Shown: positions 10,674 through 19,226, counted from the stretch's first letter. The stretch is 26,739 nucleotides of DNA from Firmicutes bacterium UBA4049 (GCA_002382755.1 DFZT01000029.1:1-26739), one strand, 5' to 3'. Numbers and translations are program-made. Notes: generated by a model from the sequence alone, not told the origin.

Positions 10674-11429
10674 TTGAAGTTATTGCGATTAAGTATAATA
10701 TTTGTGATATTTTGCATAACATGCCAATGCTGGCCGTCAGTAGTATTTGGAAGCACAAAAAGCCACTGCGACTGCAGCAGTTACCCTGCCGGGAAAATTC
10801 AGGACAAGCCCGTATTGAATGAAACTATTTTAAATGATAATCCGATCCCTTCTCCCTATTACGATGTTTGCCTGTTAATCGATACCTTTAACCTGTCCCT
10901 GACAGTATTTTCTAAAGGAGAACCAATTCGGAAATATCCAGTGGCGGTTGGCAAACCTAGTTCGGAAACACCTGTTGGCGTCTGGAAAGTTGTCGAAAAA
11001 TCAGATCTCCCGGGCGCCGGGACAGGCACCCGCTGGATGCGTTTAAGTATACCCTGCGGAAATTTTGGTGTTCATGGAACAAATAATCCTTCCTCCATAG
11101 GAACATATGCCAGCGGCGGGTGCGTCCGCCTGCATAATCTTCATGTTGAAGAAATCTATCCCTGGGTTAATATCGGAACACGTGTAATAATTGCCGGCAA
11201 CCCGTTTGGGCGTTTCGGAGAAGATTATCCCCTCCTGCAACGGGGCAGTTGCGGTTCCGCGGTTCAGGCGGTTCAATACACCTTAAAGCGTCTCGGGTTT
11301 TATAAAGATGAAGCAGATGGAATCTTCGGGCCCGGCACTGCCCAGGCGGTAAAAAACTTCAGACTAAAAAAGGGTCTGGCTGAAAGCTCGCAGGTGGACG
11401 AGGAAATTTATCATCTTCTGGGCCTTTAG
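10674..11429 (+). CDS. Secreted L,D-transpeptidase (YkuD) with peptidoglycan-binding domain
   Basis: This 251-aa enzyme should form or modify 3-3 or lipoprotein-type crosslinks in the wall by an active-site cysteine. Residues 1-26 are a signal peptide (MKLLRLSIIFVIF..., cleavage likely after VVFG). The YkuD domain (about 63-175) has the catalytic triad region HGTNNPSSIGTYASGGCVRL with His134, Cys150 and Arg152. Residues of about 185-237 are a PG_binding_1 repeat (RGSCGSAVQAVQYTLKRLGF and ADGIFGPGTAQAVKNFR). The start is a TTG at 10674 behind TGGTGATG; no ATG upstream gives a signal peptide. The gap after the amidase is 71 bases on the same strand, so the two are probably co-transcribed. Confidence 0.9.
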   Translation: MKLLRLSIIFVIFCITCQCWPSVVFGSTKSHCDCSSYPAGKIQDKPVLNETILNDNPIPSPYYDVCLLIDTFNLSLTVFSKGEPIRKYPVAVGKPSSETPVGVWKVVEKSDLPGAGTGTRWMRLSIPCGNFGVHGTNNPSSIGTYASGGCVRLHNLHVEEIYPWVNIGTRVIIAGNPFGRFGEDYPLLQRGSCGSAVQAVQYTLKRLGFYKDEADGIFGPGTAQAVKNFRLKKGLAESSQVDEEIYHLLGL

Positions 11430-11517
11430 AATACTACCCTCTCTTCCGGCTTCATATACTTTGCCATAGACAAGTAAATTTTCCATTTCGCTCGGCGGGT
11501 GAATTAAAATCGACAGG

Positions 11518-12363
11518 TTGTTATTAATATGTATATTAACAGCAATTATTCATTTAACTGATACGTTAGCTTACGCGGTGCGTCTTTCAGGAGTTTCAAC
11601 TAAAAGACTGGCCACTGCTTTTTCCCTGTTTCAAATTGTTTCTCTGCTGGCCAGCACTGCAAACCTTGTCCAGGCGCCCCTGCTTTCCTCCATTGTCGAG
11701 CAGACTATCAACAACGCAATGAAAGATATTCTTGCTGTCAGCCAGGGTTTAATACAGGATCCCTATTACAGACAGCAGCTTACCGTATTAAGTTATCAGA
11801 TCAGGCTTGTGATTTTTTCAGCCACCGCCGGCACTCTGGCGGGCGTCTTTTTCACCCCCATATTCACTTTTATTTTTAATAGGGTCATTTATATGTTTGA
11901 AGAAACAGGTTCTGTGATCAGGCTCATCCTAATGCTTCTTTCCCCCCGACGCTTGATTTTACTTTTATTTAAAGGTTTTTTATTCCTGCCCAAACCAAAA
12001 TTATATCGACGAACCATTCCGCTTGCTTTTCTTTTTGCCAACGTAATTGTCATTGCAGTTTGGACAACGGGTGTGCTTTCCTCTCTTTATGCGGGCGCAC
12101 TGCTGCCAGACTACAGGTCTACGGCGAGCCTGCTGTCCGGTGTTGTCAACGGCATAGCGACAATACTATCAGCAATAATTGTCAACCCTACGGCAGCCGT
12201 GATTACAGATCATGCTCTAGGAAACGGGCAAAAGGAAGAAGTCAAACAGATGGTTTACTATCTGTGCTTAACCAGGATCCTTGGAACCATACTGGCTCAA
12301 ATCATTTTTATCCCCTCGGCTATGCTTGTTAAATGGGTAGCCACCCTTATCGTAGGCATTTAA
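11518..12363 (+). CDS. amj: Lipid II flippase, Amj family
   Basis: This is a 281-aa integral membrane protein with six or more hydrophobic segments. The N-terminal region IHLTDTLAYAVRLSGVSTKR followed by LATAFSLFQIVSLLASTANL and VQAPLL matches B. subtilis Amj (YdaH), which flips lipid-linked peptidoglycan precursors and substitutes for MurJ. The conserved NPTAAVITDHALG region is near residue 220. The start is a TTG at 11518; the frame closes at 11500, so only this TTG or non-standard ATT/ATC codons are available. The ribosome binding site is poor (CGGGTG 13 bases away, AGG adjacent). The gene follows the L,D-transpeptidase by 88 bases and fits a wall-synthesis island. Confidence 0.85.
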   Translation: MLLICILTAIIHLTDTLAYAVRLSGVSTKRLATAFSLFQIVSLLASTANLVQAPLLSSIVEQTINNAMKDILAVSQGLIQDPYYRQQLTVLSYQIRLVIFSATAGTLAGVFFTPIFTFIFNRVIYMFEETGSVIRLILMLLSPRRLILLLFKGFLFLPKPKLYRRTIPLAFLFANVIVIAVWTTGVLSSLYAGALLPDYRSTASLLSGVVNGIATILSAIIVNPTAAVITDHALGNGQKEEVKQMVYYLCLTRILGTILAQIIFIPSAMLVKWVATLIVGI

Positions 12364-12396
12364 GCCCGAAAACTGAAAAAAGCATACAGGCACCTT

Positions 12397-12427
12397 TTTT
12401 CATTACTGTCATACCCTGTAATGAAAA
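12397..12427 (+). promoter_or_regulatory. Perfect 10-bp inverted repeat before the CofE-like gene
   Basis: TTTTCATTAC (12397-12406) and GTAATGAAAA (12418-12427) are exact reverse complements with an 11-base loop. The repeat lies 8 bases before the AAGGA of the CofE-like gene and 34 bases after the amj stop. It has no U-tract on the plus strand, so a terminator is unlikely. An operator, or an RNA hairpin exposed next to the ribosome binding site, is possible. Confidence 0.6.
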
Positions 12428-12445
12428 GAACACCAAGGACTGGTG

Positions 12446-13090
12446 ATGGTTGCCTTGAATTTTCCTTCTATCCCTGTTAAAACCCACGTCATTACTGAAA
12501 AAGATGATATTGTTGAACTGACCCGTAAATATACCGAAGGGATTGCTTTTCCGGGAGATATTATCGCCATCGCGGAAAGCGTAGCGGCAATTACTCAGGG
12601 CCGTGCGGTCCTCCCGGAAAAAATCCGTCCGGGCCTGGTTGCAAAATTGATCAGCCGTTTCCCTGCCAAACACGGCAGCCTGGCTACTCCGACCGCAATG
12701 CAGCTTGCTATCCGGGAAGTAGGCATTTTCAGGATTTTACTTGGCTGCGCGGCATCCATTTTCGGCCGTTTAACAGGAGCAAAGGGATATTTTTATATTG
12801 TGGCAGGCCGTGAACTTGCCTTAATTGATGATGTAGCGGGCACAATGTGGCCTTATGAGAAGCATATCATTCTTGGCCCCAAGGAACCGGAAAAAATTGT
12901 CCGTTCAATCCTCGAGGCAACGGGTGTGGACGCGGTTATTGCTGATGTCAATGACATCAAGTGCGTTGATATACTGGCTGCAACCAGTCAGGAAAGTGAA
13001 AGAATCGCAAAAGAAGCCCTGATCGAAAATCCTTCCGGCAATGACGACCAACAAACCCCAATAGTTGTAATTAAGCAACAAAAGTTTTAA
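12446..13090 (+). CDS. CofE-like (F420-0:gamma-glutamyl ligase superfamily) protein, divergent
   Basis: This is a 214-aa protein. The fold-level signature of CofE is present: FPGDIIAIAESVAAITQGRAV matches the family's GD-hh-hh-x-KIVSKAEGR block, and ALIDDVAGTMWPYEKHIILG matches the SDTxGRPWR region. The Lys and Glu of KIVSKAEG are not kept, and the GRPWR arginines are missing, so I would not predict true F420 polyglutamylation. No other F420 gene is nearby. The ATG at 12446 follows AAGGACTGGTG; the GTG one codon earlier is too close. The stop (13090) lies inside the ribosome binding site of the arginine decarboxylase gene, so the two are tightly coupled and may share a pathway. Function unknown. 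Confidence 0.7.
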   Translation: MVALNFPSIPVKTHVITEKDDIVELTRKYTEGIAFPGDIIAIAESVAAITQGRAVLPEKIRPGLVAKLISRFPAKHGSLATPTAMQLAIREVGIFRILLGCAASIFGRLTGAKGYFYIVAGRELALIDDVAGTMWPYEKHIILGPKEPEKIVRSILEATGVDAVIADVNDIKCVDILAATSQESERIAKEALIENPSGNDDQQTPIVVIKQQKF

Positions 13091-13102
13091 GGAGTGGATT
13101 AT

Positions 13103-13564
13103 TTGTTACCGACACCAAACGTTTTTAAATTAGTCGCGGGATCAGGAGAAAGCATAAGTCCCCTGAACGCCTTTGATCAAGCCCTGCTGGAAGCAGGCGC
13201 CGGCAATGTTAACCTCTTAAAAGTAAGCAGTATCTTACCACCCCGCGCAGTATTTGACGAAAATATCTCCTTGCCGCCAGGTTCGCTTGTTCCTGTTGCT
13301 TACGGCACACTGACATCATCAAAACAAGGCGCCACTATTGCTGCAGCGGTCGCAGTCGGTATTCCCGAAGAAGGTTTCGGGGTAATTATGGAGTACTCCG
13401 GCTATGTTTCGAAAAAGGAAGCGGAAGACATAATTACGGGGATGGTGAAAGAGGCTTTTCAAACAAGAAACCTTAAATTAACAGAATGCCTGGTCAAAGC
13501 CATTGAACACCGTATTATCGAAACCGGATCAGTCTTTGCCGGCGTCATTCTCTGGTATGACTGA
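13103..13564 (+). CDS. Pyruvoyl-dependent arginine decarboxylase
   Basis: This enzyme makes agmatine from arginine, the first step of one polyamine route. It is a 153-aa proenzyme beginning LPTPNVFKLVAGSGES with the self-cleavage site LLKVSSILPP. Ser42-Ser43 is the expected processing bond, giving a beta chain and a pyruvoyl-capped alpha chain. The motif VPVAYGTLTSSKQGATIAAA follows, as in archaeal PvlArgDC. I chose the TTG at 13103, 8 bases after AAGGAG; the GTG at 13094 overlaps that site. Agmatinase and spermidine synthase genes, frequent partners, are not next to it. It converges on amrS with only 4 bases between the stop codons. Confidence 0.93.
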   Translation: MLPTPNVFKLVAGSGESISPLNAFDQALLEAGAGNVNLLKVSSILPPRAVFDENISLPPGSLVPVAYGTLTSSKQGATIAAAVAVGIPEEGFGVIMEYSGYVSKKEAEDIITGMVKEAFQTRNLKLTECLVKAIEHRIIETGSVFAGVILWYD

Positions 13565-13568
13565 TCCT

Positions 13569-14591
13569 TCAATCTGCTTCAATATCCCCAACCAGGCGGA
13601 TAGGATATCCGCAGAAGCGGCAATTTTTTCCGTCCAGCCCCGTCACCTTCACTGTATAGGTGTAACGCTCGATTATTTTTGATTTGCACTGCGGGCAGTA
13701 AGTGTTCCCCGCGTTTAACTGCGGCGCGTTGCCGACATATACATAACTTAGTTTTTCTCTGGCCAGTTCCCACACTTTTTGCAGGGTTTGGATAGGTGTG
13801 GCGGGGTGATTCATTTTATAATCCGGGAAATATCTCGAAAAGTGCATAGGCATTTCGCGATCAATACCGGCGATCCAGGAAAGTAATCCGTCTATTTCTT
13901 CCAAAGAATCATTCAATCCCGGAACAATCAATGTGGTTAGTTCGACATGGCATTTATCAAACGCTTCTTCGACTGTATGCACTACAGGACCAAGTTTTCC
14001 GCCGCAGACGGATCGGTAATATTCTTCGGTAAAACCCTTAACATCTATATTCATGGCATCAATGTACGGAAGAATTTGCTGAAGAGGTTTTTTGTTGATA
14101 AAGCCGTTTGTAACCAGCACGTTCTTTATGCCCTGTTCTTGGGCAGTCTGCGCAGTCTCCAAAACAAACTCAAACCATGTAAAAGGCTCTGAGTAAGTGT
14201 AAGCTATCCCGATACAGGAGCGGCCCTCTTGCCTGTATTGTTTGACAAGGTCCACCGCCTTCCGGGGAGTAATCTCCTCTGTAAGATATCCTTCATCTGC
14301 ACGCGCAATTGTCCAATTTTGGCAAAATTTGCAGTGCAGATTGCAGCCTATCGTACCCATTGACAAAATATTAGAGCCGGGATAAAAATGATAAAGCGGT
14401 TTTTTTTCAATGGGATCCATGGCAATAGAAGAACACCGGCCGTAGTTCAAAGCAAACAACGTTCCGTCTATATTTTTTCTCGTGTTGCAGAAACCGGTAT
14501 GCCCCTGTCCGATATTACATACCCTGGGACACAGTGTGCAGGTTACTTGTTTGTTTTCTTTTTTCTCGTAAAAAAGAGCTTCGTTAGCCAA
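13569..14591 (-). CDS. amrS: AmmeMemoRadiSam system radical SAM protein
   Basis: This is a 340-aa radical SAM protein. The iron-sulfur/SAM motif is CNLHCKFC (Cys83, Cys87, Cys90). It has an N-terminal cysteine-rich segment (CTLCPRVC...GFC, Cys18-Cys35, plus Cys53) and a C-terminal CPQC...CRFC zinc-ribbon-like pair (Cys299, 302, 324, 327). The YGRCSSIAMDPIEKKPLYHF block and HFSRYFPDYKM are typical of AmrS. AmrS proteins co-occur with AMMECR1 and Memo-like proteins; I know of no assigned reaction and give none. The TTG start at 14591 is preceded by GGGGGTGAGAGA. The gene is 17 bases downstream of the LigB-AMMECR1 fusion. Confidence 0.9.
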   Translation of the reverse strand: MANEALFYEKKENKQVTCTLCPRVCNIGQGHTGFCNTRKNIDGTLFALNYGRCSSIAMDPIEKKPLYHFYPGSNILSMGTIGCNLHCKFCQNWTIARADEGYLTEEITPRKAVDLVKQYRQEGRSCIGIAYTYSEPFTWFEFVLETAQTAQEQGIKNVLVTNGFINKKPLQQILPYIDAMNIDVKGFTEEYYRSVCGGKLGPVVHTVEEAFDKCHVELTTLIVPGLNDSLEEIDGLLSWIAGIDREMPMHFSRYFPDYKMNHPATPIQTLQKVWELAREKLSYVYVGNAPQLNAGNTYCPQCKSKIIERYTYTVKVTGLDGKNCRFCGYPIRLVGDIEAD

Positions 14592-14608
14592 TCTCTCACC
14601 CCCGGCCG

Positions 14609-16000
14609 TTATTTATACCTCTCAACTCTAAACCTTTCCAGTTGAATAGGCTCATCCGGACCTATACCGGCTTTTTGCCTGGCGATGGAAACCTGCTCTT
14701 CGACCGTATCTACCTCTTCCAAATCGGGAAGGAGCAATCCGGAACGCCTTCCGGAACGCACAATTACACCATAGTTTTTAGAGTTCAATTCCTCAAGGCT
14801 GTTTACAGCCTCAGGCGGGCCGAGTACATCGACGGAATAACTTAAATCAGCCAGTTCTTCCTTTACAACAGGGTAAAAACGGGGATCGCGCGTTGCCGCG
14901 CTGATTACGTTGTGAGCAACCTCCGCCACGACATTTTTATATTGCCCTGTTAAAGTCCCTATACAGCCCCTTAGATTTCCATGTATTTTCAAGGAAACAA
15001 ACACCCCCGCCTTACCTGAAAACTGAGGCGGAATATCCTTGTCTTCCGGAATTTCCAACTTTCCGGTCTTATAATAATTTTCAAGGGTTTTACGGGCAAC
15101 ACTGACCAAAAAGCTTTCTTCCCCGGGTTCTTTATTTTGTACAAGAAGCTTATCCAAAATCCCGGACCCTGGTTTTGGTTCCCCGGGAGTTATAACGGCA
15201 ACCATATACCCAACTCCAAAAGGACCCTCATAAGACAAAACTTCCCCTTTTGCCGATAAACCATCCAAAGAACCCGACATCATTTGAATTGATCTGAGGC
15301 CGCATTCCCCTGCTTTCTCTGCTAAATCCTTATCTATATGAAGGATTTCTTCAAACTGCGCCTTGCTGATCAGTTCAACCATTTTAAGGTCAAATTCCTT
15401 TCCTTTTGGATCAAAACCAGCCGGCGCCTTCCTTGTCAAACGGTGTGAGAGATCCCCGCTTGCCAGCACAGCCACCCTTTTCCCCAACCTGGAAGCCGAT
15501 CGGCTTACGGCGGCGCCAAACGCATAAAGCTGTTCCTCCGGTAGTAAACCCATCGACGCAGCAACCAGGGGAAGGCGGACTCCGGCTTTGATAACAAAAT
15601 ATAGCGGAACGGTCATCCCATGATCGAGATTGAGGTTTACATGATATTTCCGCGCAAATTCTTCATCCATTTCAAATACAGGTATTTTCAATAGCGCAGA
15701 CTGGAAAACAATCTCCTTGACCATTGCCAGATCATTATCCAAATCAAAACTCACGCCTGCCGCGCCAAATTGTCCAAGGTTGCCTTTTAAGCGGGGAGAA
15801 ACATTTAAAGCAATAAAATCTCGAAATAATGGCGCGTGAGGAGAGATGATCACCAAGACATCAGCGCCGCTATCTACAATCCTTTTGCCTAATTCAAGCA
15901 TGGCTGTTTGGGAAGACTTTACTTCAGCGGCGCCCTCTTTTCCTACTTCGGGCACCATTATAGGCGGATGGGGACAAATACCGCCAAAAACAACAGTCAT
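14609..16000 (-). CDS. LigB/Memo-like - AMMECR1 fusion protein
   Basis: This is a 463-aa fusion. Residues of about 1-270 are a class III extradiol-dioxygenase-like (LigB/Memo) domain with candidate metal ligands His11 (CPHPPIM), His55 (SPHAPLF), His127 (LDHGMTVPL) and His186 (GDLSHR). A linker of about 25 residues is followed by an AMMECR1 domain (about 295-463) with the signature LRGCIGT at 344-350, SAATRDPRF, and a VDTVEEQVSIARQKAGI tail. Together with AmrS this gives all three parts of the AmmeMemoRadiSam set in two genes. The ATG at 16000 follows AAAGGAGGGGTTTAA, a strong ribosome binding site. The reaction is unknown to me; retained histidines suggest a metal-dependent enzyme rather than a pure adaptor. 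Confidence 0.9.
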   Translation of the reverse strand: MTVVFGGICPHPPIMVPEVGKEGAAEVKSSQTAMLELGKRIVDSGADVLVIISPHAPLFRDFIALNVSPRLKGNLGQFGAAGVSFDLDNDLAMVKEIVFQSALLKIPVFEMDEEFARKYHVNLNLDHGMTVPLYFVIKAGVRLPLVAASMGLLPEEQLYAFGAAVSRSASRLGKRVAVLASGDLSHRLTRKAPAGFDPKGKEFDLKMVELISKAQFEEILHIDKDLAEKAGECGLRSIQMMSGSLDGLSAKGEVLSYEGPFGVGYMVAVITPGEPKPGSGILDKLLVQNKEPGEESFLVSVARKTLENYYKTGKLEIPEDKDIPPQFSGKAGVFVSLKIHGNLRGCIGTLTGQYKNVVAEVAHNVISAATRDPRFYPVVKEELADLSYSVDVLGPPEAVNSLEELNSKNYGVIVRSGRRSGLLLPDLEEVDTVEEQVSIARQKAGIGPDEPIQLERFRVERYK

Positions 16001-16033
16001 TTAAACCCCTCCTTTAGCCAAAATATTCCTAAG

Positions 16034-16723
16034 CTAAGTATACAAACCCCAGTAAATAAAGTATAGTCCCAAACCAATCAGAAATAATCCGCAAGCTTCA
16101 TTCACCCTGCGGTAAATAACCGGGCGAAAAAGCTTCCTTCCCCTGCTGATCATAGCCGCAACAAAACTGCACCAGACCAGGTCGGCAAGAATGTGCCCGC
16201 TGAAAAAACTGGCTAGGCCGTACATACCCTGCCTTAAAGATATTGTTATGTAGCCCAATCCTATTGTTGCCCACCAAAGAGTCCAATATGGATTTGAAAC
16301 ACTGGTAAATATGCCCTCCCAGATCAAATAGGTTTCCCTTAAAAAAAGAGGTAAAAGAATTCGCCTCTTCTCTTGCTTTTCGCCCTGGCTTTCGGCAGCG
16401 CTTCCTGAAATTGAGTTTGTCAGCCGCGCTTCTACAAATCGTGAATTCTTCAGCATTAACCAGCCCAGATATAATAGAATCAGGCTCCCTGCAAAAGCAA
16501 TTACCTTTTGTACAGCGTTACTGCCAAGGAAAGAAGCCAATCCCATGATCAGCGCAATTACAAGCGCCCCTTCCAGTATGGCATGGCCCAATACGATTAA
16601 CGGCCCTGCCTTAAAGCCCCTTTTTATCGATTCGCTTATTGTAACCGATAAAAGTGGGCCGGGTGATACGGCGCCGGAAAAACTAACCAGAAAAGTTGTT
16701 AAAAAAATAGTCAACAGTTCCAT
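16034..16723 (-). CDS. LysE-family transporter
   Basis: This is a 229-aa membrane protein with about six hydrophobic helices. The N-terminus MELLTIFLTTFLVSFSGAVS followed by PGPLLSVTISESIKRGFKAG is the LysE/RhtB hallmark, as are GHAILEGALVIALI and SNPYWTLWWATIG. The family exports amino acids or related small molecules; the substrate cannot be read from the sequence. I chose the ATG at 16723. A TTG 13 codons upstream would add a charged, lysine-rich leader without a clear ribosome binding site, and the ATG itself is poorly served too. It is 33 bases upstream of the LigB-AMMECR1 gene, on the same strand. Confidence 0.85.
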   Translation of the reverse strand: MELLTIFLTTFLVSFSGAVSPGPLLSVTISESIKRGFKAGPLIVLGHAILEGALVIALIMGLASFLGSNAVQKVIAFAGSLILLYLGWLMLKNSRFVEARLTNSISGSAAESQGEKQEKRRILLPLFLRETYLIWEGIFTSVSNPYWTLWWATIGLGYITISLRQGMYGLASFFSGHILADLVWCSFVAAMISRGRKLFRPVIYRRVNEACGLFLIGLGLYFIYWGLYT

Positions 16724-16882
16724 CTGTAAAATTTTCTTTTTTGTATGCTTAAAATCCTTCAACCAGAAACAGAAAACATTGCTTAAAAAATTATCCAGGC
16801 GATTTCCGGAAAGTACTTCCAGTTTGCGCCCGGATTTTAATAAACAAAACTATTGTTTCTAAAAGGTTTCCGACCAGACGGC

Positions 16883-16910
16883 GCTGCATTAGCAGCATGG
16901 AGTCTGCTAA
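16883..16910 (-). repeat. Overlapping alternative inverted repeats at the 3' end of gpmI
   Basis: On the minus strand TTAGCAG (16910-16904) pairs with CTGCTAA (16895-16889) around an 8-base loop. The second arm also takes part in a competing hairpin GCTGC/GCAGC (16896-16892 with 16887-16883). The two cannot form together. The gpmI stop codon (16909-16907) is inside the first arm. No U-tract follows either hairpin, so neither looks like a classical terminator. Confidence 0.45.
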
Positions 16911-18466
16911 AACACCTCCGGCACACCTGTGATGAGGCAATTTCCTGTCATCTGGATAGGTTTGGGTATTCCCAAAAGATATAAAACTGTTGGAGCAATA
17001 TCTTCGAGCCGCCCCCGGCGCAAAACAACATTTTTTAGGTCCTCATTAACCAGGATAAACGGAACAGGGTTAGTCGTATGAGCCGTATGGGGCTTCTCTT
17101 CTTCATCCCGCATCTCCTCCGCATTACCATGGTCGGCCGTAACCAACACTGTTCCTCCTCTTTCAAGCACTGCGCCAATCACTTTGCCCAGACAGAAATC
17201 AACAGCCTCAATAGCCTTGACGGTAACTTCAAGACACCCTGTATGTCCAACCATATCCGCATTGGCATAATTCATGATCATTACCTGATAGCCGCCTGTC
17301 GCCAATTTTTCCAGAAAAGCGCTTGTAACTTCAAATGCGCTCATTTCCGGTTTTAAATCGTAGGTTGCCACTTTAGGGGAAGCTATAAGCAAACGATCTT
17401 CACCGGGATAGGATGTTTCCATACCGCCGTTAAAAAAGAATGTTACATGAGCGTATTTTTCAGTTTCAGCCAGTCTTAACTGCCTTATGCCCTCCTTGCT
17501 GAGCGCTTCCCCCAGAGTATTAACCAAAAAATGAGGCTCAAAGGCTACCGGCGCATCAATAGTATCTTCATATAGCGTCATACATGTAAAAAGCAGGTCA
17601 TTGAGTTTAACCGTCCGGTTAAAACCGGCAAATTCCCGATCAACAAATGCATGTGTAATTTGCCTGGCTCTATCCGGCCTGAAGTTGTAAAAGATTACTG
17701 AATCACCGTCTCTTATTCTGTTCAAAGCTTGATCCTGCGGTTTAAGAATAACCGTCGGCTGAACAAATTCATCTGTTTCATTCCGCCGGTAAGCGTCTTC
17801 AATAGCCAGGGAACCAGAAGATGAACTTAAACCTTCACCCAAAACCATTGCGTCGTAAGCCCTTCTTGTTCTGTCCCATCTGCGGTCCCTGTCCATTGCG
17901 TAATAGCGTCCCATCACAGTTGCTATTCTTCCAATATTTATTACAGAAAACTTATCTTCCAATTGTTGAATATATACCCGGGCATTATCAGGCGGCACAT
18001 CCCGGCCATCCAGAAAACAGTGGACCCTGACTTTTGGGAGGGAATTGTCTTTAGCCAACTCAAGGAGCGCAAAAAGATGCTTAATATGACTGTGTACACC
18101 GCCGTCAGACAATAGGCCCATAAGGTGAAGGGTTGAATTATTCTTTTTTACATGATTAATTGCTGCCAACAGCTTATCGTTTGTATAAAAAGTTCCCTCC
18201 CGGATTGCCTTGTTGATGCGCGTAAAATCCTGATAGACAACCCGGCCGGCGCCAATATTAAGGTGTCCGACTTCGGAGTTTCCCATCTGCCCCTCGGGAA
18301 GCCCTACATCTTCACCGGACGAACTTAAAGCGGTAAAAGGATATTCCTTAAACAGCCGGTTAATATTCGGAGTTCTTGAGGAAGTAATGGCATTGCCTCT
18401 GGTTTTCTTGCTCAGACCCCAGCCGTCAAGGATAACCAGGGCTAAGGGTGTATTATTAAGATTCAT
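16907..18466 (-). CDS. gpmI: 2,3-bisphosphoglycerate-independent phosphoglycerate mutase
   Basis: This enzyme interconverts 3- and 2-phosphoglycerate with two Mn2+ ions. It has 519 aa, usual for the family. The alkaline-phosphatase-like core starts LVILDGWG (metal-binding Asp14), with the phospho-acceptor Ser64 in [14 protein letters not shown]. Other motifs are [40 protein letters not shown] and [13 protein letters not shown]. The ATG at 18466 is one base after the tpiA stop, so the two are coupled. It is the last glycolytic gene here; no enolase gene follows. Confidence 0.97.
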   Translation of the reverse strand: MNLNNTPLALVILDGWGLSKKTRGNAITSSRTPNINRLFKEYPFTALSSSGEDVGLPEGQMGNSEVGHLNIGAGRVVYQDFTRINKAIREGTFYTNDKLLAAINHVKKNNSTLHLMGLLSDGGVHSHIKHLFALLELAKDNSLPKVRVHCFLDGRDVPPDNARVYIQQLEDKFSVINIGRIATVMGRYYAMDRDRRWDRTRRAYDAMVLGEGLSSSSGSLAIEDAYRRNETDEFVQPTVILKPQDQALNRIRDGDSVIFYNFRPDRARQITHAFVDREFAGFNRTVKLNDLLFTCMTLYEDTIDAPVAFEPHFLVNTLGEALSKEGIRQLRLAETEKYAHVTFFFNGGMETSYPGEDRLLIASPKVATYDLKPEMSAFEVTSAFLEKLATGGYQVMIMNYANADMVGHTGCLEVTVKAIEAVDFCLGKVIGAVLERGGTVLVTADHGNAEEMRDEEEKPHTAHTTNPVPFILVNEDLKNVVLRRGRLEDIAPTVLYLLGIPKPIQMTGNCLITGVPEVF

Positions 18467-18467
18467 T

Positions 18468-19223
18468 TCAATAACTGTTCCTGACTATCGCTGAAAAGGC
18501 GCTAACTTGAAGGCTGGCGCCTCCAACCAGAGCGCCGTCCACATCAGGCTGAGCCATAAGTCCTGCGATATTATCTGGTTTTACACTCCCGCCATATAAA
18601 ATCAGTATTTGCCGCGCTATTTCAGGTCCTGCATTCTGAGCCAGGAAACTGCGGATCAGGCCGTTTACCTGCTGCGCATCCTTTGCTTCGGCGGTAAGTC
18701 CGGTACCGATAGCCCAAACCGGTTCGTAGGCGACAATGATTCTGGATAATTCAGACGGGCTGAAATCAGCCAAAGAACCGCCAAGTTGTTTCTCTATAAT
18801 TTGATTGGTTATGCCTTTTTTTCTTTCTTCCAGAATTTCTCCAACACAGACAATCGGCGTAAGCCCTGCTTTAAGGGCCGCCTGTATTTTTCTATTAATA
18901 AGCTGATCACTTTCCCCGAAATACTGGCGCCTTTCCGAATGCCCCAGTATTACATAACTGCAACCGACTTCTTTCAACATCGGAGGCGAAACCTCGCCTG
19001 TATAGGCGCCTTCATCTTCGTAGAACATATTCTGGGCTCCCAACCCGATTATACTTCCGTCCAGTTCACGCGCAACACTGCCAAGAGCCACAAAAGGCGG
19101 ACAGACAACAACTTCGGCCTCCTTAATCTCCCCCAGCGTCTCCCGTAATTCCTTAACAAACTTAACTGCTTCTGCAGGCGCTTTATACATTTTCCAGTTG
19201 CCTGCTATTAAAGGTGTTCGCAT
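18468..19223 (-). CDS. tpiA: Triosephosphate isomerase
   Basis: This enzyme interconverts dihydroxyacetone phosphate and glyceraldehyde-3-phosphate. It is a complete 251-aa TIM barrel with Lys11 in AGNWKMYK, His95 in ILGHSERR and Glu167 in [12 protein letters not shown]; the phosphate-binding [11 protein letters not shown] and [11 protein letters not shown] close the barrel. The ATG at 19223 follows AAAGGATAAAAG and is 3 bases after the pgk stop. Confidence 0.98.
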   Translation of the reverse strand: MRTPLIAGNWKMYKAPAEAVKFVKELRETLGEIKEAEVVVCPPFVALGSVARELDGSIIGLGAQNMFYEDEGAYTGEVSPPMLKEVGCSYVILGHSERRQYFGESDQLINRKIQAALKAGLTPIVCVGEILEERKKGITNQIIEKQLGGSLADFSPSELSRIIVAYEPVWAIGTGLTAEAKDAQQVNGLIRSFLAQNAGPEIARQILILYGGSVKPDNIAGLMAQPDVDGALVGGASLQVSAFSAIVRNSY

Positions 19224-19226
19224 CTT

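Noticed and set aside
10595..10822. Short plus-strand frame overlapping the amidase end and the L,D-transpeptidase start
   Set aside because: It shares sequence with the transpeptidase signal-peptide region in another frame and has no domain.
12446..13090. Call as genuine F420-0:gamma-glutamyl ligase (cofE)
   Set aside because: Key family residues are absent and no F420 biosynthesis gene is nearby; kept as CofE-like of unknown function.
16889..16910. Rho-independent terminator after gpmI
   Set aside because: The hairpin is not followed by a run of U on the minus strand.
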